Shown: positions 1 through 9,508 of the stretch, one piece after another
Position numbering within the stretch: the first letter of the stretch is position 1
Layout: the number at the start of each line of letters is the position of its first letter
NCBI GenBank assembly: GCA_025454925.1
Contig: JALONM010000001.1
Span: 62,001-126,000 of the forward strand
From: Cytophagaceae bacterium
GTDB lineage: Bacteria > Bacteroidota > Bacteroidia > Cytophagales > Cytophagaceae
Direction: 5' to 3'
DNA: 64,000 bases
Program-made: the position numbers and the translations under genes
Notes under the pieces: generated by a model
The model's input: only the letters and a program-made list of their open reading frames with translations
Told to the model about the DNA's origin: nothing
Databases searched by the model: none

Positions 1-59
1 TCTAACCCTTTGTTGAGACTCTCCTTTTTTTCTTTCGAAAACAATCCGAAAAATGCCAT
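1..59 (-). CDS. ftsY: FtsY signal-recognition-particle receptor, N-terminal fragment cut by the window edge
   Basis: Only the first 19 codons lie in the window, starting with ATG at 59-57 on the minus strand. They read MAFFGLFSKEKKESLNKGL, which matches the usual start of Bacteroidota FtsY: a short hydrophobic lead, then a Lys/Glu-rich stretch ending in a KGL motif. FtsY is the SRP receptor GTPase that delivers ribosomes making membrane proteins to the translocon. It follows rpmB, rpmG and the DUF4295 gene, the conserved Bacteroidota order, which supports the call. The GTPase domain is outside the window and cannot be checked. Confidence 0.8.
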   Translation of the reverse strand, partial: MAFFGLFSKEKKESLNKGL

Positions 60-105
60 ACGCAGGTAAGCTAAACGATCTGGAAACTAAATGGATGTAA
101 ACACA

Positions 106-127
106 GCAGGCCCTAAACAGGGCCTGC
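106..127 (-). terminator. 9-bp hairpin between the DUF4295 gene and ftsY
   Basis: GCAGGCCCT (106-114) and AGGGCCTGC (119-127) form a perfect GC-rich stem with a four-base loop. It sits 21 bases after the DUF4295 stop and 47 bases before the ftsY start. On the minus strand it is followed by TGTGTTTACAT, not a true T run. It may be a leaky terminator or a processing site that lowers ftsY expression relative to the ribosomal genes. Confidence 0.5.
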
Positions 128-147
128 TAATAGAAGTTCTCGAAAAC

Positions 148-300
148 TTATTTCTTAATAGCTTCCTGAACCTGATCTACAGGTACAATCTCCTCACGGA
201 AAGTATAAGCGCCTGTTTTTTCAGATTTAACAGCTTTGATCACTTTTGCATACCCTTTAGTGTCTTCTTTCTTCAGGGTAGCCACTACTTTCTTTGCCAT
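148..300 (-). CDS. DUF4295 small basic protein of the L28-L33 operon
   Basis: A 50-residue protein too short for many gene finders. It starts MAKKVVATLKKEDTKGY and ends in QVQEAIKK. Lys-rich, with no signal peptide or membrane segment, it matches the DUF4295 family, which is found almost only in Bacteroidota, directly after rpmG. Its ATG (300-298) follows the rpmG stop by one base, so it is surely co-translated with L33. Its position and charge suggest a ribosome-associated role, but no function is established that I know of. The start is fixed by the tight spacing. Confidence 0.9.
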   Translation of the reverse strand: MAKKVVATLKKEDTKGYAKVIKAVKSEKTGAYTFREEIVPVDQVQEAIKK

Positions 301-301
301 G

Positions 302-484
302 TTACTTTATCTCCTTATGGATAGTGTACTTTTTAAGAATGGGGTTATATTTCTTCAACTCCAAACGCTCCGTAGTGTTCTTACGGTTTTTTGTTGAGAT
401 ATAACGGCTTGTTCCTGGCTGACCAGAGTTCTTATGCTCGGTGCACTCAAGAATTACCTGAATGCGGTTACCTTTCTTTGCCAT
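302..484 (-). CDS. rpmG: 50S ribosomal protein L33
   Basis: This 60-residue basic protein starts [18 protein letters not shown] and has the L33 pattern, with a conserved [12 protein letters not shown] segment and a C-terminal [17 protein letters not shown]33 sits near the E site of the large subunit. Of the zinc-ribbon cysteines found in some L33 forms only one (in LEC) is visible, so this is the zinc-independent (C-minus) type. It lies 25 bases after rpmB and one base before the DUF4295 gene in a single minus-strand operon. Confidence 0.95.
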   Translation of the reverse strand: MAKKGNRIQVILECTEHKNSGQPGTSRYISTKNRKNTTERLELKKYNPILKKYTIHKEIK

Positions 485-509
485 ATTGCCTGATGCTAAT
501 GATTAAAAT

Positions 510-752
510 CTATACTCTTTCCAAATGACCTTTTTCAGCAGCCTTTAAGAGAGCAGCTTCCAATCCGATCTTGTTGATCGTACGAAGACCGCGGGCTGAC
601 AACTTCAAGGTGATCCAACGCTTCTCAGAAGCTAAATAGAACTTCTGGATGTGGATATTAGGATAAAAACGACGGAGAGTTTTATTGTTCGCATGTGATA
701 CCTTGTTACCAACCTGCGTTTTCTTTCCGGTTATTTGACATACTCTTGGCAT
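510..752 (-). CDS. rpmB: 50S ribosomal protein L28
   Basis: An 80-residue basic protein, MPRVCQITGKKTQVGN at the start, with the L28 signature of a short N-terminal C-x-x-T-G-K motif, then a SHANNKTLRRFYPN segment and a C-terminal LSARGLRTINKIGLE. L28 is a large-subunit protein needed for subunit joining. It is the first gene of the rpmB-rpmG-DUF4295 operon, and a good Bacteroidota-type promoter lies just upstream. Length and sequence are normal. Confidence 0.96.
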   Translation of the reverse strand: MPRVCQITGKKTQVGNKVSHANNKTLRRFYPNIHIQKFYLASEKRWITLKLSARGLRTINKIGLEAALLKAAEKGHLERV

Positions 753-777
753 AACTTTTCAGTTAAAAATCGGACCG

Positions 778-809
778 CAAAAATGCGATTTTTTTATTTA
801 GAAACCAAA
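778..809 (-). promoter_or_regulatory. Bacteroidota-type promoter for the L28-L33 operon
   Basis: On the minus strand TTTG (809-806) is followed after 20 bases by CATTTTTG (785-778). This fits the Bacteroidota primary sigma pattern (-33 TTTG, about 20 bases, -7 TAnnTTTG) with one mismatch. Transcription would begin near 771, giving a leader of about 20 bases before the L28 ATG at 752. Confidence 0.6.
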
Positions 810-859
810 CAATGCGAATACTATTCCTTACAAATAAAATAAGATCCTGATAATCAATA

Positions 860-3046
860 CTATTTTTTATCCTCCGGATCAGCATCTTCCTCACTTTGAT
901 CAGAATTTTCCTGAGTTTCCTCCGGTTCGGTCATATTTTCGTCATGTTCTTTGATCTGGCGCTGCAATTCCATTTGATCTTCAATGCCAAGACTTTCCAT
1001 CTCTTCTTTGCTGGGCTTAATTATCTGAAACTCTACCCTGCGGTTCAGTTTGCGGTCGGAATCAGTTTTTTCTTCTACAATAGGCTTTTGACTTCCATAC
1101 CCTATCGCTTCTACCCGATCAGGACTAATATGCCCCCTGTCTACCAAATATTGCTTAATAGATTCGGCACGCTTCTGAGATAGACGCAGATTAGCATCCT
1201 GATCGCCCTGCGAATCGGTATGCCCGGAAATTTTTAGCTTGAAATAAGGATGGTCCACCAGAAAATTTACAACCTTATCCAAATCCTGCTCCATATCCTT
1301 TAAAATATCGGCTTTCCCGTTTTCAAACTCCAAATGCTCGAATGTCCATTTATTGTACTTAATAGGATTCGTTTCAATGCGAATGGTAGTATCTCCGTCG
1401 AGCGAAATTTTCTTTTCAATCCGAAAGAAATCATCTCCCTGTATAATGAGTAAATAATCCTGGTTATCGATCAGGTCAAACTCAAAACTTCCATCTTCTC
1501 TTATGAACTTAGGCGCTACTTCGATTCCCTGGCTTAGGTCAATGACCGAAACAATGCCTTTAAAAGGATCTCCGGTGGTAGAATCAACCAATATGCCTTT
1601 TAACTTGGTATTGGCATTGGGCTGGGCTTCCATAGGAAGCGGAAAAGAAAAAATATCGAGGTTCTTCAGGTTATCGGATTCGGACCGTGCGTAAAATAAA
1701 TCTTTGGATTTGGAATCTATGGTGAAATAATATTCATCGCCTTTTCCATTGACCAGGGGACCAATATTTTTTGGTTCCTGCCATTTACCTTCCAATCGAA
1801 CGGCCTTGTAAATATCGAAGGTTTTGAATATTTGTTCGGTAGTATCAAATCCTCCAAAATTTACCAGATGACCATTGGAGCTGAAATAAAACACATGATG
1901 AGAAGGGTGATAAAAGGGGCTTACCTCATTTCCACGGGTATTGAGCGTTGGTCCCATGTTTTGTGCTGGCGACCATTCACCGGTGGCTAATTTATGAGTA
2001 AAGTAAATATCGCTCAAGCCCATCCCGCCTTTACGGTCGCTGGCAAAATAGAGTGTATCCTCACTGTGGGAAAGACTTGGTTGGGAATCCCAATAAACAG
2101 AATTAACGTTAGCTCCCAGGTTGCGAGGTACTGTCCAGGTTGAATCTTCCTGCAGGTAGCTTACATAAATATCGCAGGAACCCATACAGTCGCGGCAATC
2201 GTATTGAAAGTCGGCAACCTTGCAACGTGCAAAATATAGCGTGCGACCATCGCGACTTAAACATGCAGAACCTTCGTTGCAATGCGAATTGATTACATTG
2301 GAAAAGGGCTGCGCTTCATCCCAGAATCCATCGTAATTTTTGGAGAAATACAATTCTTCGTTTTCGCGATAATTTAATTTGGAAGGGGTTAGCTCACGTT
2401 TACGTTTAGTAAAAATCAACAAGTTGTCGCCAATGTTCATGGCTGGTCCGTAATCCGGAAAACGGTTATCATTTACCAACTCGCCCATATTCAAAAAGAC
2501 ACTCTTCGGCGGACGCAGGGTATCAATCGCTTTTCGATATTCTACCAGGTCGTAGTAATAATCGAGCGGAACAAAATTATCGATTTCTGATGTTGTTTCA
2601 GTCTCGTAGATTTTCAAAATGTGTTTGTAATATTTACCCGGATGATTTTTTAAGGCCAGGCGATAAATGTATTTCAACTTCAATTTCATCCCATACAATT
2701 CGTACAGGTTTCCGAGTCGCCACAACAAGTCTACATCTTTAGAAAAATTCTCCACGCCAAAATTATTCACGTACGATTCCAGCAACGGAAGTAGTTTTAC
2801 ATAATCCCGGTTCTTTTCATACTTCTTGATTAAAGCCATGGTTTCGGCATTCTGGTAATACCGGACTTTATTCAAATTAGGAAACGCAAATTGAAATTCT
2901 GATTTTTTGGCAGTGATGGTGTCAAAACTTGACTTTTTTACATCCCGGGTCACATATTTATTCTTCGACTTCTGCCCATGCATAACAGGGCTTGTCATCA
3001 AGTAAATAAGGAAAAAAACTATTTTTATGTACCGGGTACAGTTCAT
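860..3046 (-). CDS. PorE-like outer-membrane protein: TPR, PD40 propeller, regulatory-like domain, OmpA C-terminal domain
   Basis: The reading frame is open from 3115, but I place the start at 3046. There MNCTRYIKIVFFLIYLMTSP forms a signal peptide, and a -7 promoter box lies at 3120-3113, upstream of 3046 but on top of the longer start. The mature protein has a TPR-like helical part (about 60-150), WD40-like PD40 repeats (about 210-470, with SRDGRTLYFA and DTLYFASDRKGG motifs), a carboxypeptidase-regulatory-like beta domain (about 485-570), and an OmpA peptidoglycan-binding domain (about 585-690, with ISGHTDSQGD and NRRVEFQI). An acidic tail follows. The domain order matches PorE of Porphyromonas gingivalis, a T9SS part that ties the machine to peptidoglycan. 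Unlike PorE it shows no lipobox. Bacteroidota carry several paralogs of this type, so the T9SS role is an inference. Confidence 0.8.
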   Translation of the reverse strand: MNCTRYIKIVFFLIYLMTSPVMHGQKSKNKYVTRDVKKSSFDTITAKKSEFQFAFPNLNKVRYYQNAETMALIKKYEKNRDYVKLLPLLESYVNNFGVENFSKDVDLLWRLGNLYELYGMKLKLKYIYRLALKNHPGKYYKHILKIYETETTSEIDNFVPLDYYYDLVEYRKAIDTLRPPKSVFLNMGELVNDNRFPDYGPAMNIGDNLLIFTKRKRELTPSKLNYRENEELYFSKNYDGFWDEAQPFSNVINSHCNEGSACLSRDGRTLYFARCKVADFQYDCRDCMGSCDIYVSYLQEDSTWTVPRNLGANVNSVYWDSQPSLSHSEDTLYFASDRKGGMGLSDIYFTHKLATGEWSPAQNMGPTLNTRGNEVSPFYHPSHHVFYFSSNGHLVNFGGFDTTEQIFKTFDIYKAVRLEGKWQEPKNIGPLVNGKGDEYYFTIDSKSKDLFYARSESDNLKNLDIFSFPLPMEAQPNANTKLKGILVDSTTGDPFKGIVSVIDLSQGIEVAPKFIREDGSFEFDLIDNQDYLLIIQGDDFFRIEKKISLDGDTTIRIETNPIKYNKWTFEHLEFENGKADILKDMEQDLDKVVNFLVDHPYFKLKISGHTDSQGDQDANLRLSQKRAESIKQYLVDRGHISPDRVEAIGYGSQKPIVEEKTDSDRKLNRRVEFQIIKPSKEEMESLGIEDQMELQRQIKEHDENMTEPEETQENSDQSEEDADPEDKK

Positions 3047-3112
3047 CCCTGTTAAACATTTTTCACCATGGCATAGGTATTGTGAATCTATGTACCCATC
3101 CTGGAGAGTAGA

Positions 3113-3120
3113 CAAATATA
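3113..3120 (-). promoter_or_regulatory. -7 promoter box upstream of the OmpA-family gene
   Basis: The minus strand reads TATATTTG (3120-3113), a full match to the Bacteroidota -7 consensus TAnnTTTG. No clear TTTG is seen at the -33 distance. A start near 3106 would leave a leader of about 60 bases before ATG at 3046 and argues against the longer reading frame from 3115. Confidence 0.45.
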
Positions 3121-3178
3121 CTAAATATTATGTCATTTTGACATTTTATTGCTCAGGATTTCTGATTTTTGACATACG

Positions 3179-5680
3179 ATGAACGATCATATAGGAAATA
3201 ACGATATGCTTCTGGCTAATTTCTTTAGTGAAGAGGGAGAAGAATTTATTCCACTGCTAACAACAGAGGATGAAGAAGGCATTAACAAGGAAAAAATACC
3301 TGACTCACTACCGATTTTACCGGTGAGAAACACGGTATTATTTCCTGGTGTGGTCATGCCAATTACGGTAGGTAGAGAGAAATCCATCAAGCTGGTAAAA
3401 AAAGCCTATAAAGGAGACCGAATCATTGGTGTATTGGCCCAGGAAAATTCTCAGCAGGAAGAACCAACCGCATCCGAACTTTTCTCAGTTGGCACAGTAG
3501 CTCGCATCATGAAAATGCTGGTGCTTCCAGATGGCAATACTACAATCATCATTCAAGGGCTAAGACGTTTTGAACTGGCAGAAATGCTCGAGAGTGAACC
3601 TTTCTTTATTGCTCGTATAAACGTTCTGGAAGAAGATTTTTCACAAATCGAGGATAAACAATCTAAAGCGCTTGTTCAAACCTTAAAGGATTCGGCCAAT
3701 AAAATACTGAAGTTAAACAGCGACATTCCTCAAGAAGCTCAAATCGCCGTTCAAAATATTGAAAGCATTAGTTTTCTTACTCATTTTCTTTCATCCAATG
3801 TGAATGTGGATGTAAAAGAAAAGCAAACTTTGCTGGAAATCAACAATGGCCTGGACCGTATCACCCGCCTGCTGGAGATCATGGATAAGGATATCCAGAT
3901 GCTTACGCTGAAGCAGGAAATCCATAGCAAAGTACATTCCGACATCAACCAGGAACAACGCGAATATTATTTGCGTCAGCAAATCCGTGTGATGCAGGAA
4001 GAGCTCGGCCAGGAATCTTCAGATAAAGAAATTGAAAAGCTCAGAGAAAAAGGCAAACTTAAGAACTGGCCGGAAGCGGTAGCCCGTCATTTCGAGAAAG
4101 AATTAAGAAAACTGGAGCGGAGCAACCCTTCTTCACCCGAGTTTGGCAATACCATGACGTATGTAGAGCTGATGCTTGATTTGCCATGGAATGAATTCAC
4201 CGAGGATAATTTTGATTTAAAAAGAGCTAAAACCATTCTGGACGAAGATCATTTTGGTTTAGAAAAAGTAAAAGAGCGAATCATTGAATACTTGGCTGTG
4301 TTGAAGCTGAAGAACGACATGAAAGCGCCTATCCTTTGCTTGTACGGCCCTCCGGGAGTAGGAAAAACATCCCTCGGCAAATCTATTGCTCGTTCGCTGG
4401 AACGCAAATACGTGCGCATCGCATTGGGTGGTTTGCACGACGAGGCAGAGGTGCGAGGACATCGCAAAACTTATATTGGCGCCATGCCTGGAAAAATTAT
4501 CCAGGGGCTGAAAAAAGCAGGAGCCTCCAACCCTGTCTTTGTTCTGGATGAAATCGATAAAGTTGGAACTGACTTTAAAGGAGATCCCTCTTCCGCATTG
4601 CTGGAGGTCTTGGATCCAGAGCAGAACAGCGCCTTTCAGGATAATTACCTGGAAGTCGATTATGACCTTTCTAAAATCCTCTTCATCGCCACGGCCAACT
4701 CGCTCGACACCATCCAGCCAGCCTTGCGCGATCGTATGGAGATCATTGAAATAAACGGTTACACGCTGGAAGAAAAAACAGAAATCGCTAAAAAATACCT
4801 GGTCCCCAAACAGAAAAAAGAACACGGTTTAAAACCCAAAGACGTAGCCATTAGCGACAAAGCAATTATTAAACTCATTGAGCACTATACGCGCGAATCG
4901 GGTGTGCGTGGCCTTGATCGTAAAATTGCTTCCGTAGTTCGAAATACTGCCAAGAGCATTGTATTGGAAGAAGAATTTCCGAAAACGATTCAACCCGAGC
5001 ACATTGTTAAAATTCTCGGTGCTGAAGATTTCGATAGAGAAATATATGAGAACGAAGAATTGGCGGGAGTAGTGCCAGGGCTCGCCTGGACCAGCACCGG
5101 AGGAGAAATCCTGTATGTGGAAGCCAGTCTCAGCAAAGGGCGAGGCAAATTAACGTTATCGGGTCAGTTGGGTAATGTTATGAAAGAATCGGTAGGAGCT
5201 GCATTAAGTTACCTGCGCACCGAAGCCGATAAAATGGGCATTGATGCCCAGGTTTTTGACCACTACGATTTACACGTGCATGTGCCAGCGGGCGCTGTCC
5301 CTAAAGATGGCCCTTCGGCAGGGATTACCATGTACACAGCCCTCGCCTCTGTTTTCACTCAACGTAAGGTAAAATCACACCTGGCCATGACAGGAGAAAT
5401 TACGCTGAAAGGAAAAGTACTTCCGGTGGGTGGAATTAAAGAAAAGATTTTAGCCGCTAAACGTGCGGGAATCAAGGAAATTATTTTGTGTAAACGAAAT
5501 AAAAAAGACATCGACGAAATTACTCCTACCTATCTTGAAGGATTGAAATTTCACTATGTGGAATATGCTAATGAAGTTTTAAAAATTGCCTTACTGGCAG
5601 GTAAAGTAAAAAATGCCATGTCTTTGGAAATACCGGTAAAAGAAAAAGTAAAAACCGGGAAAATAAAAAAAGTTTCCTGA
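3179..5680 (+). CDS. lon: ATP-dependent Lon protease
   Basis: 833 residues, full length for bacterial LonA. In order: an acidic N-terminal extension (1-45), the substrate-binding LAN domain (about 46-240, with [14 protein letters not shown]), a coiled-coil helical arm (about 245-320), an AAA+ module with Walker [10 protein letters not shown] from residue 390 and Walker [10 protein letters not shown] near 455, then the protease domain. The catalytic Ser713 lies in PKDGPSAG and Lys756 in GGIKEK, the correct 43-residue spacing of the Lon Ser-Lys dyad. Lon degrades misfolded and regulatory proteins in the cytoplasm. It is divergent from the OmpA-family gene, and porQ follows after 16 bases, so the two may share a transcript. 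Confidence 0.98.
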   Translation: MNDHIGNNDMLLANFFSEEGEEFIPLLTTEDEEGINKEKIPDSLPILPVRNTVLFPGVVMPITVGREKSIKLVKKAYKGDRIIGVLAQENSQQEEPTASELFSVGTVARIMKMLVLPDGNTTIIIQGLRRFELAEMLESEPFFIARINVLEEDFSQIEDKQSKALVQTLKDSANKILKLNSDIPQEAQIAVQNIESISFLTHFLSSNVNVDVKEKQTLLEINNGLDRITRLLEIMDKDIQMLTLKQEIHSKVHSDINQEQREYYLRQQIRVMQEELGQESSDKEIEKLREKGKLKNWPEAVARHFEKELRKLERSNPSSPEFGNTMTYVELMLDLPWNEFTEDNFDLKRAKTILDEDHFGLEKVKERIIEYLAVLKLKNDMKAPILCLYGPPGVGKTSLGKSIARSLERKYVRIALGGLHDEAEVRGHRKTYIGAMPGKIIQGLKKAGASNPVFVLDEIDKVGTDFKGDPSSALLEVLDPEQNSAFQDNYLEVDYDLSKILFIATANSLDTIQPALRDRMEIIEINGYTLEEKTEIAKKYLVPKQKKEHGLKPKDVAISDKAIIKLIEHYTRESGVRGLDRKIASVVRNTAKSIVLEEEFPKTIQPEHIVKILGAEDFDREIYENEELAGVVPGLAWTSTGGEILYVEASLSKGRGKLTLSGQLGNVMKESVGAALSYLRTEADKMGIDAQVFDHYDLHVHVPAGAVPKDGPSAGITMYTALASVFTQRKVKSHLAMTGEITLKGKVLPVGGIKEKILAAKRAGIKEIILCKRNKKDIDEITPTYLEGLKFHYVEYANEVLKIALLAGKVKNAMSLEIPVKEKVKTGKIKKVS

Positions 5681-5696
5681 CGTTCTGGCTGCAAGT

Positions 5697-6794
5697 ATGC
5701 GTTCTGACTCATTCCTTTCCCTGAAACGATTCGCCGTGGCTGCAACCACGTGTGTGTGCTTTTTTACAATGCAAAAAGGGTTGAGCCAGCAAGGAGGAAA
5801 AAGTACCTTCCAATTCCTGAATGTCCCAATGGACGCGCATACCGCCTCGGTGGGAGGAGCAACGGTTTCCAATCCACAGGCTTCCTTGGCGCTCTCGCTC
5901 CAAAACCCTGCCTTGCTTCGGGATACCTTAATGCAGCAATGCTACAGCAGTTATATCCCTTATTTTGCCGATATCAAAAGCACCTCCATTGGCTATTCCC
6001 GCACCATACGGAACCAACCATATGCCCTTCATCTTTCCTACCTGTCCTATGGGGAAATGAACGCCACGGATGAAACAGGTACTGTTACAGGTGTGTTTCG
6101 TCCAGCGGATCTTGCCCTTACAGTAAGTACTTCGCGCAGCATTGCCCCTTTTACCATCGGAACCAATGTGAAATTTATTTACAGCGAACTCTATTCCTTC
6201 TATAAAGCATACGGACTATATGCTGATATTGGCGGAGTGTTCAAACATCCCAACAGAGACTTTAATGTAGGTATTTGTGTGCGAAACCTGGGTATGCCCA
6301 TTCGGAATTTTAATCGTGGCGTAAAAGAAACCATGCCTCTGGATGTTAGGATTGGAACTACGTACAAACTAGAACACGTGCCGTTGCGTCTATCCCTTAC
6401 AGGTCAGCATTTATATAAATTTGACGTTGTGTACCTGGATACTGCGCTCGCTAAAACCAAAGATCTGGAAGGCAATTATGTAATTCCTGAAAAAACTTTT
6501 GGAGACAAAATCCTGAGGCATTTTATCGTAGGAGCCGAATTCCTTTTGAGCAAACACTTGCAATTTCGGGCAGGCTATAATTTTATGCGAAGAAAAGAAT
6601 TCCGGCTCGATTCCAAAGCTGGCACCACCGGACTTTCCTGGGGAATCTCGCTTAAATTGCGCAAGTTAGACTTGGATTTCAGCCGTTCCAATTATCATCT
6701 TAGCGGTGGCCGGAATTGGATTACTTTGACTTGCCGTTTATCTGAATTCACCAAAGTCAGAAAAAAACAAGAGCCTACCAGCATTCCTCAATAA
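5697..6794 (+). CDS. porQ: Type IX secretion system outer-membrane protein PorQ
   Basis: 365 residues with an N-terminal signal sequence ending near LSQQ (about residue 31). The mature part begins STFQFLNVPMDAHTASVGG and continues with SLALSLQNPALL, the conserved opening of PorQ, a FadL-like beta-barrel relative. PorQ works with PorU, PorV and PorZ in the attachment complex that cleaves the sorting tails of T9SS cargo and anchors them at the cell surface. The rest is beta-strand rich with alternating aromatic residues, typical of a barrel. It follows lon by 16 bases. Several T9SS cargo proteins occur elsewhere in this window, so the context agrees. Confidence 0.85.
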   Translation: MRSDSFLSLKRFAVAATTCVCFFTMQKGLSQQGGKSTFQFLNVPMDAHTASVGGATVSNPQASLALSLQNPALLRDTLMQQCYSSYIPYFADIKSTSIGYSRTIRNQPYALHLSYLSYGEMNATDETGTVTGVFRPADLALTVSTSRSIAPFTIGTNVKFIYSELYSFYKAYGLYADIGGVFKHPNRDFNVGICVRNLGMPIRNFNRGVKETMPLDVRIGTTYKLEHVPLRLSLTGQHLYKFDVVYLDTALAKTKDLEGNYVIPEKTFGDKILRHFIVGAEFLLSKHLQFRAGYNFMRRKEFRLDSKAGTTGLSWGISLKLRKLDLDFSRSNYHLSGGRNWITLTCRLSEFTKVRKKQEPTSIPQ

Positions 6795-6848
6795 AACCAA
6801 CTTTTTTAATAGCATATTTCTCATGATCTTTGTCGCAAACTACAGATC

Positions 6849-7460
6849 ATGACAAACATCGCATTAAACACAGAAATCGAACAAGTAAGTTACAGCCTGG
6901 GCATCAATATCGCCGGAAGCCTTCTCAATCAAGGATTTGAAGGCCTGCATGTGGATGCCCTTCAAGCAGGATTGGCGGATGCCCTTCGAGGCAGTTCCCT
7001 ACGCATTTCACCAGAACAAGGGGAGCAACTTATACAAGAATATTTCCAACAATTACAAGCTCGCAAACACGAAAAAAACATCCTGGAAGGAAAAGCATTT
7101 CTGGAAGCGAACAGCGCCAAAGAAGGTATTACCGTTTTACCAAGCGGCCTCCAATATAAAATATTGAAAGAAGGAAATGGCAAAAAACCTTCCATCAACG
7201 ACACCGTTACTACCCATTACCATGGCACGTTGATTAATGGAACTGTATTCGACAGTTCTGTACAACGTGGTAAACCAGCTTCTTTCCCGGTTAATGGTGT
7301 TATTCAGGGCTGGGTAGAAGCCTTGCAACTTATGCCTACTGGTTCCAAATGGCAGCTTTTCGTTCCTTCCCATCTGGCTTATGGCAGCCGCGGAGCATCC
7401 GAACTTATTGGACCGCATACTACCTTGATTTTTGAAGTAGAACTGCTTTCAATTCAATAA
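6849..7460 (+). CDS. FKBP-type peptidyl-prolyl cis-trans isomerase
   Basis: 203 residues. The N-terminal part (about 5-80) is the helical dimerisation domain of the FkpA/FklB type (EQVSYSLGINIAGSLLNQGFE). The C-terminal part (about 95-203) is the FKBP fold, with GTLINGTVFDSS, PVNGVIQGWVEAL and PSHLAYGSRGA motifs containing the usual binding-pocket residues. There is no signal peptide at the chosen ATG, so it should be cytoplasmic, as FklB is. It catalyses proline isomerisation and may act as a chaperone. It stands alone downstream of porQ with its own 54-base upstream gap, where GATCTTTG (6825-6832) is a possible, one-mismatch -7 box. Confidence 0.93.
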   Translation: MTNIALNTEIEQVSYSLGINIAGSLLNQGFEGLHVDALQAGLADALRGSSLRISPEQGEQLIQEYFQQLQARKHEKNILEGKAFLEANSAKEGITVLPSGLQYKILKEGNGKKPSINDTVTTHYHGTLINGTVFDSSVQRGKPASFPVNGVIQGWVEALQLMPTGSKWQLFVPSHLAYGSRGASELIGPHTTLIFEVELLSIQ

Positions 7461-7471
7461 TAAAACACCGT

Positions 7472-7513
7472 AACGTACCCGGGCGTACAATATCGTATTA
7501 TCCCGGGAACGTT
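7472..7513. terminator. Imperfect inverted repeat after the FKBP gene
   Basis: AACGTACCCGGG (7472-7483) pairs with CCCGGGAACGTT (7502-7513) with one mismatch and an 18-base loop. It starts 12 bases after the stop codon. No T run follows on the plus strand, so termination is only likely, not certain. The rest of the gap up to 7709 shows nothing recognisable. Confidence 0.4.
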
Positions 7514-7709
7514 GCGAAAAAAGAACGTGAAATAAACTTGGCAAAGGCATAACAAAGCATAAAAGTTAACAATCCGAAACATCCACCAGATTGGCACCTG
7601 ACAAATCGATCAAAGAGATGCTTTAACCGTTTTAAGCCCTCACTTATCGAAAATCTGGTGTTTTTATGTGCGATTGATCCCATCTTTAATTAATAGAAAC
7701 GAAACGTGT

Positions 7710-8429
7710 ATGGAAGAGACCCAATATGTTAAAGGTGTAAAAAAGTATATCGTAGGTACAGTGATGATCATTGGGGGGCTGCTGCTGTTTGGGTTCAACT
7801 TTGGCTGGCTTCCTCAGGAATACAAACCTATGTTTTTTTCCTGGCCCATGCTGCTCATTGTATTTGGAATTATTAACCTGGCAGACAAATGTAACAGTGT
7901 TTTTGGCGCTTTACTTACGTTGGTTGGAGTTATCTTTCTGTTACCCCGAATTCCGGGCTTGGGAATCACAAGCATTGACGGGCTCTTCTGGCCTACCCTG
8001 TTAATTGGTGCAGGAGTTTTCATCATCAGCAAACGCTTACGTAAAAAAAAAGCTAAGCACTGGTGCTATAACATTCCTTTGGAAAAAAAAGGTGAAGATG
8101 GATTTCTACATGAGAAAAATGTTTTCGGAGGAAATAAAAAAGTTATTATCGGGGAATTCAGAGGCGGCAAAACAGAAAATTTCTTTGGCGGCTCAGATAT
8201 AGACCTTACTCAATGTTATTTACCTCCTGGCAAGCATATCCTGGAAGTTGAGTGCATCTTCGGCGGTGTCGAATTAAGAGTCCCCCCCGATTGGAAAGTT
8301 ACAGTAGATGTCAATCCCGTGATGGGAGGATTTCATGACAAACGCAAAACCGTAAGCCAACACAACAGTGATTCCGAATTAATCATCAAAGGCGCTGTAT
8401 TATTCGGCGGAGGAGTTATTAAATCCTGA
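7710..8429 (+). CDS. LiaF-like membrane protein with four transmembrane segments
   Basis: The frame is open from 7668, but ATG at 7710 (MEETQYVKGVKKY) is the better start, just before the first membrane helix. 239 residues: four predicted membrane segments (about 11-28, 40-57, 61-78 and 86-104), a Lys/Arg-rich linker, then a beta-rich cytoplasmic domain with repeated FGG motifs (NVFGGNKKV, FFGGSDIDL, IFGGVELRVP). This is the architecture of the LiaF/YvqF family, cell-wall stress regulators that restrain a histidine kinase in Firmicutes. A LytS-type kinase and LytTR regulator follow within six bases, so a membrane-sensing role acting on that pair is a reasonable inference. Confidence 0.8.
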   Translation: MEETQYVKGVKKYIVGTVMIIGGLLLFGFNFGWLPQEYKPMFFSWPMLLIVFGIINLADKCNSVFGALLTLVGVIFLLPRIPGLGITSIDGLFWPTLLIGAGVFIISKRLRKKKAKHWCYNIPLEKKGEDGFLHEKNVFGGNKKVIIGEFRGGKTENFFGGSDIDLTQCYLPPGKHILEVECIFGGVELRVPPDWKVTVDVNPVMGGFHDKRKTVSQHNSDSELIIKGAVLFGGGVIKS

Positions 8430-8434
8430 TCTCT

Positions 8435-9508
8435 GTGAGGCACCCGTTTTTCAATTCCATATTTTCAGTTTCCATATATTCAGGAGTATTGGCCCTTGTT
8501 ATCGGGGGCCATTTCCTTATTCTAGAATCTTTTTACCGCCTTCCCTGGATATTGGCGCTGGCCGACAGCTTGGTTTTCAATATCCTGCTGGCTATGCTAC
8601 TACTACCTGTTTGGTATGCCATTGCGTATTATCATTCAGACAAAAACATTGTTTTAAACACCATTCTTAACCACAGCACAATATTAGTGGTGGTGTTGTT
8701 GGTTTGGATGCACCTTGGCAACTGGATATTGTTGGGATTTAACTACAGACCTTATCATTTATTTTTGCTGAAAGCACTGCCCTTGCGCTTTGTAAGCGGC
8801 ACCTTGTTTTATCTCATGGTGGCCCTGGTATATTACCTTTTGCGTAATTACGAAAACGCCAGAAAACAAGAGCAAACAAGAAATGAACTGGAACAAAAGA
8901 TCAGGGAAGCGCAAATCGAAATGCTTAAATCGCAAATCAACCCACACTTTTTGTTTAACAGTTTAAATTCTATTAATTACCTCACCCTCCAAGACCCTGG
9001 CGCTGCCAGAGCCATGATTGTGAAGCTTTCCGATTACCTTCGCTATTCCATTGCCCATTCGGAGCAATGGGTAAGTTTGCAGGAAGAACTTAACAATGTA
9101 AGCCGTTACCTCGAAATTGAACAAGTGCGTTTCGGAGACAAACTTGCTTTTCGGCTGGAGTATGAAAAAGAATTAGCCGGCTATGAGATTCCTTGTATGA
9201 TCCTTCAACCCCTGGTTGAAAACGCCCTTAAACATGGCGTTTACCAAAGTCTCGGGCAAGTACACATCTATTTGAATGTCATAAAAGAACCAGGACACTT
9301 GACGATTCGCATCATGAACGACATAGACCCTGAAGCGCCAAAATCCACGCCAGGCACAGGTTTGGGCCTGGCTAATATCCGCGAGCGACTGCGACTGTTA
9401 TACGACTCTAATCAATACCTTAAAACCATTCGGGAAGAAAATAAATTTATTGCGGAATTGCATTTACCCGAGCGCCACTCACTTTCACCTTCAACAAAAA
9501 AAGCATGA
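8435..9508 (+). CDS. LytS/YehU-type membrane sensor histidine kinase
   Basis: 357 residues starting with GTG, five bases after the LiaF-like gene. Four hydrophobic segments fill about residues 8-135. A coiled-coil linker (about 140-163) leads to the His_kinase domain (PF06580) with LKSQINPHFLFNSLNS, in which His171 is the expected phosphorylation site. The ATPase part carries PCMILQPLVENALKHG (N box) and GTGLGLANIRERL (G box). There is no extracellular sensor domain of note, so input probably comes through the membrane or through the LiaF-like partner. The stop overlaps the next start in ATGA, showing translational coupling with the response regulator. Confidence 0.92.
   Translation: MRHPFFNSIFSVSIYSGVLALVIGGHFLILESFYRLPWILALADSLVFNILLAMLLLPVWYAIAYYHSDKNIVLNTILNHSTILVVVLLVWMHLGNWILLGFNYRPYHLFLLKALPLRFVSGTLFYLMVALVYYLLRNYENARKQEQTRNELEQKIREAQIEMLKSQINPHFLFNSLNSINYLTLQDPGAARAMIVKLSDYLRYSIAHSEQWVSLQEELNNVSRYLEIEQVRFGDKLAFRLEYEKELAGYEIPCMILQPLVENALKHGVYQSLGQVHIYLNVIKEPGHLTIRIMNDIDPEAPKSTPGTGLGLANIRERLRLLYDSNQYLKTIREENKFIAELHLPERHSLSPSTKKA

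Noticed and set aside
3047-3115. Start of the OmpA-family gene at 3115
   Set aside because: The extra 23 residues precede the signal peptide, and their first codon coincides with a -7 promoter box.
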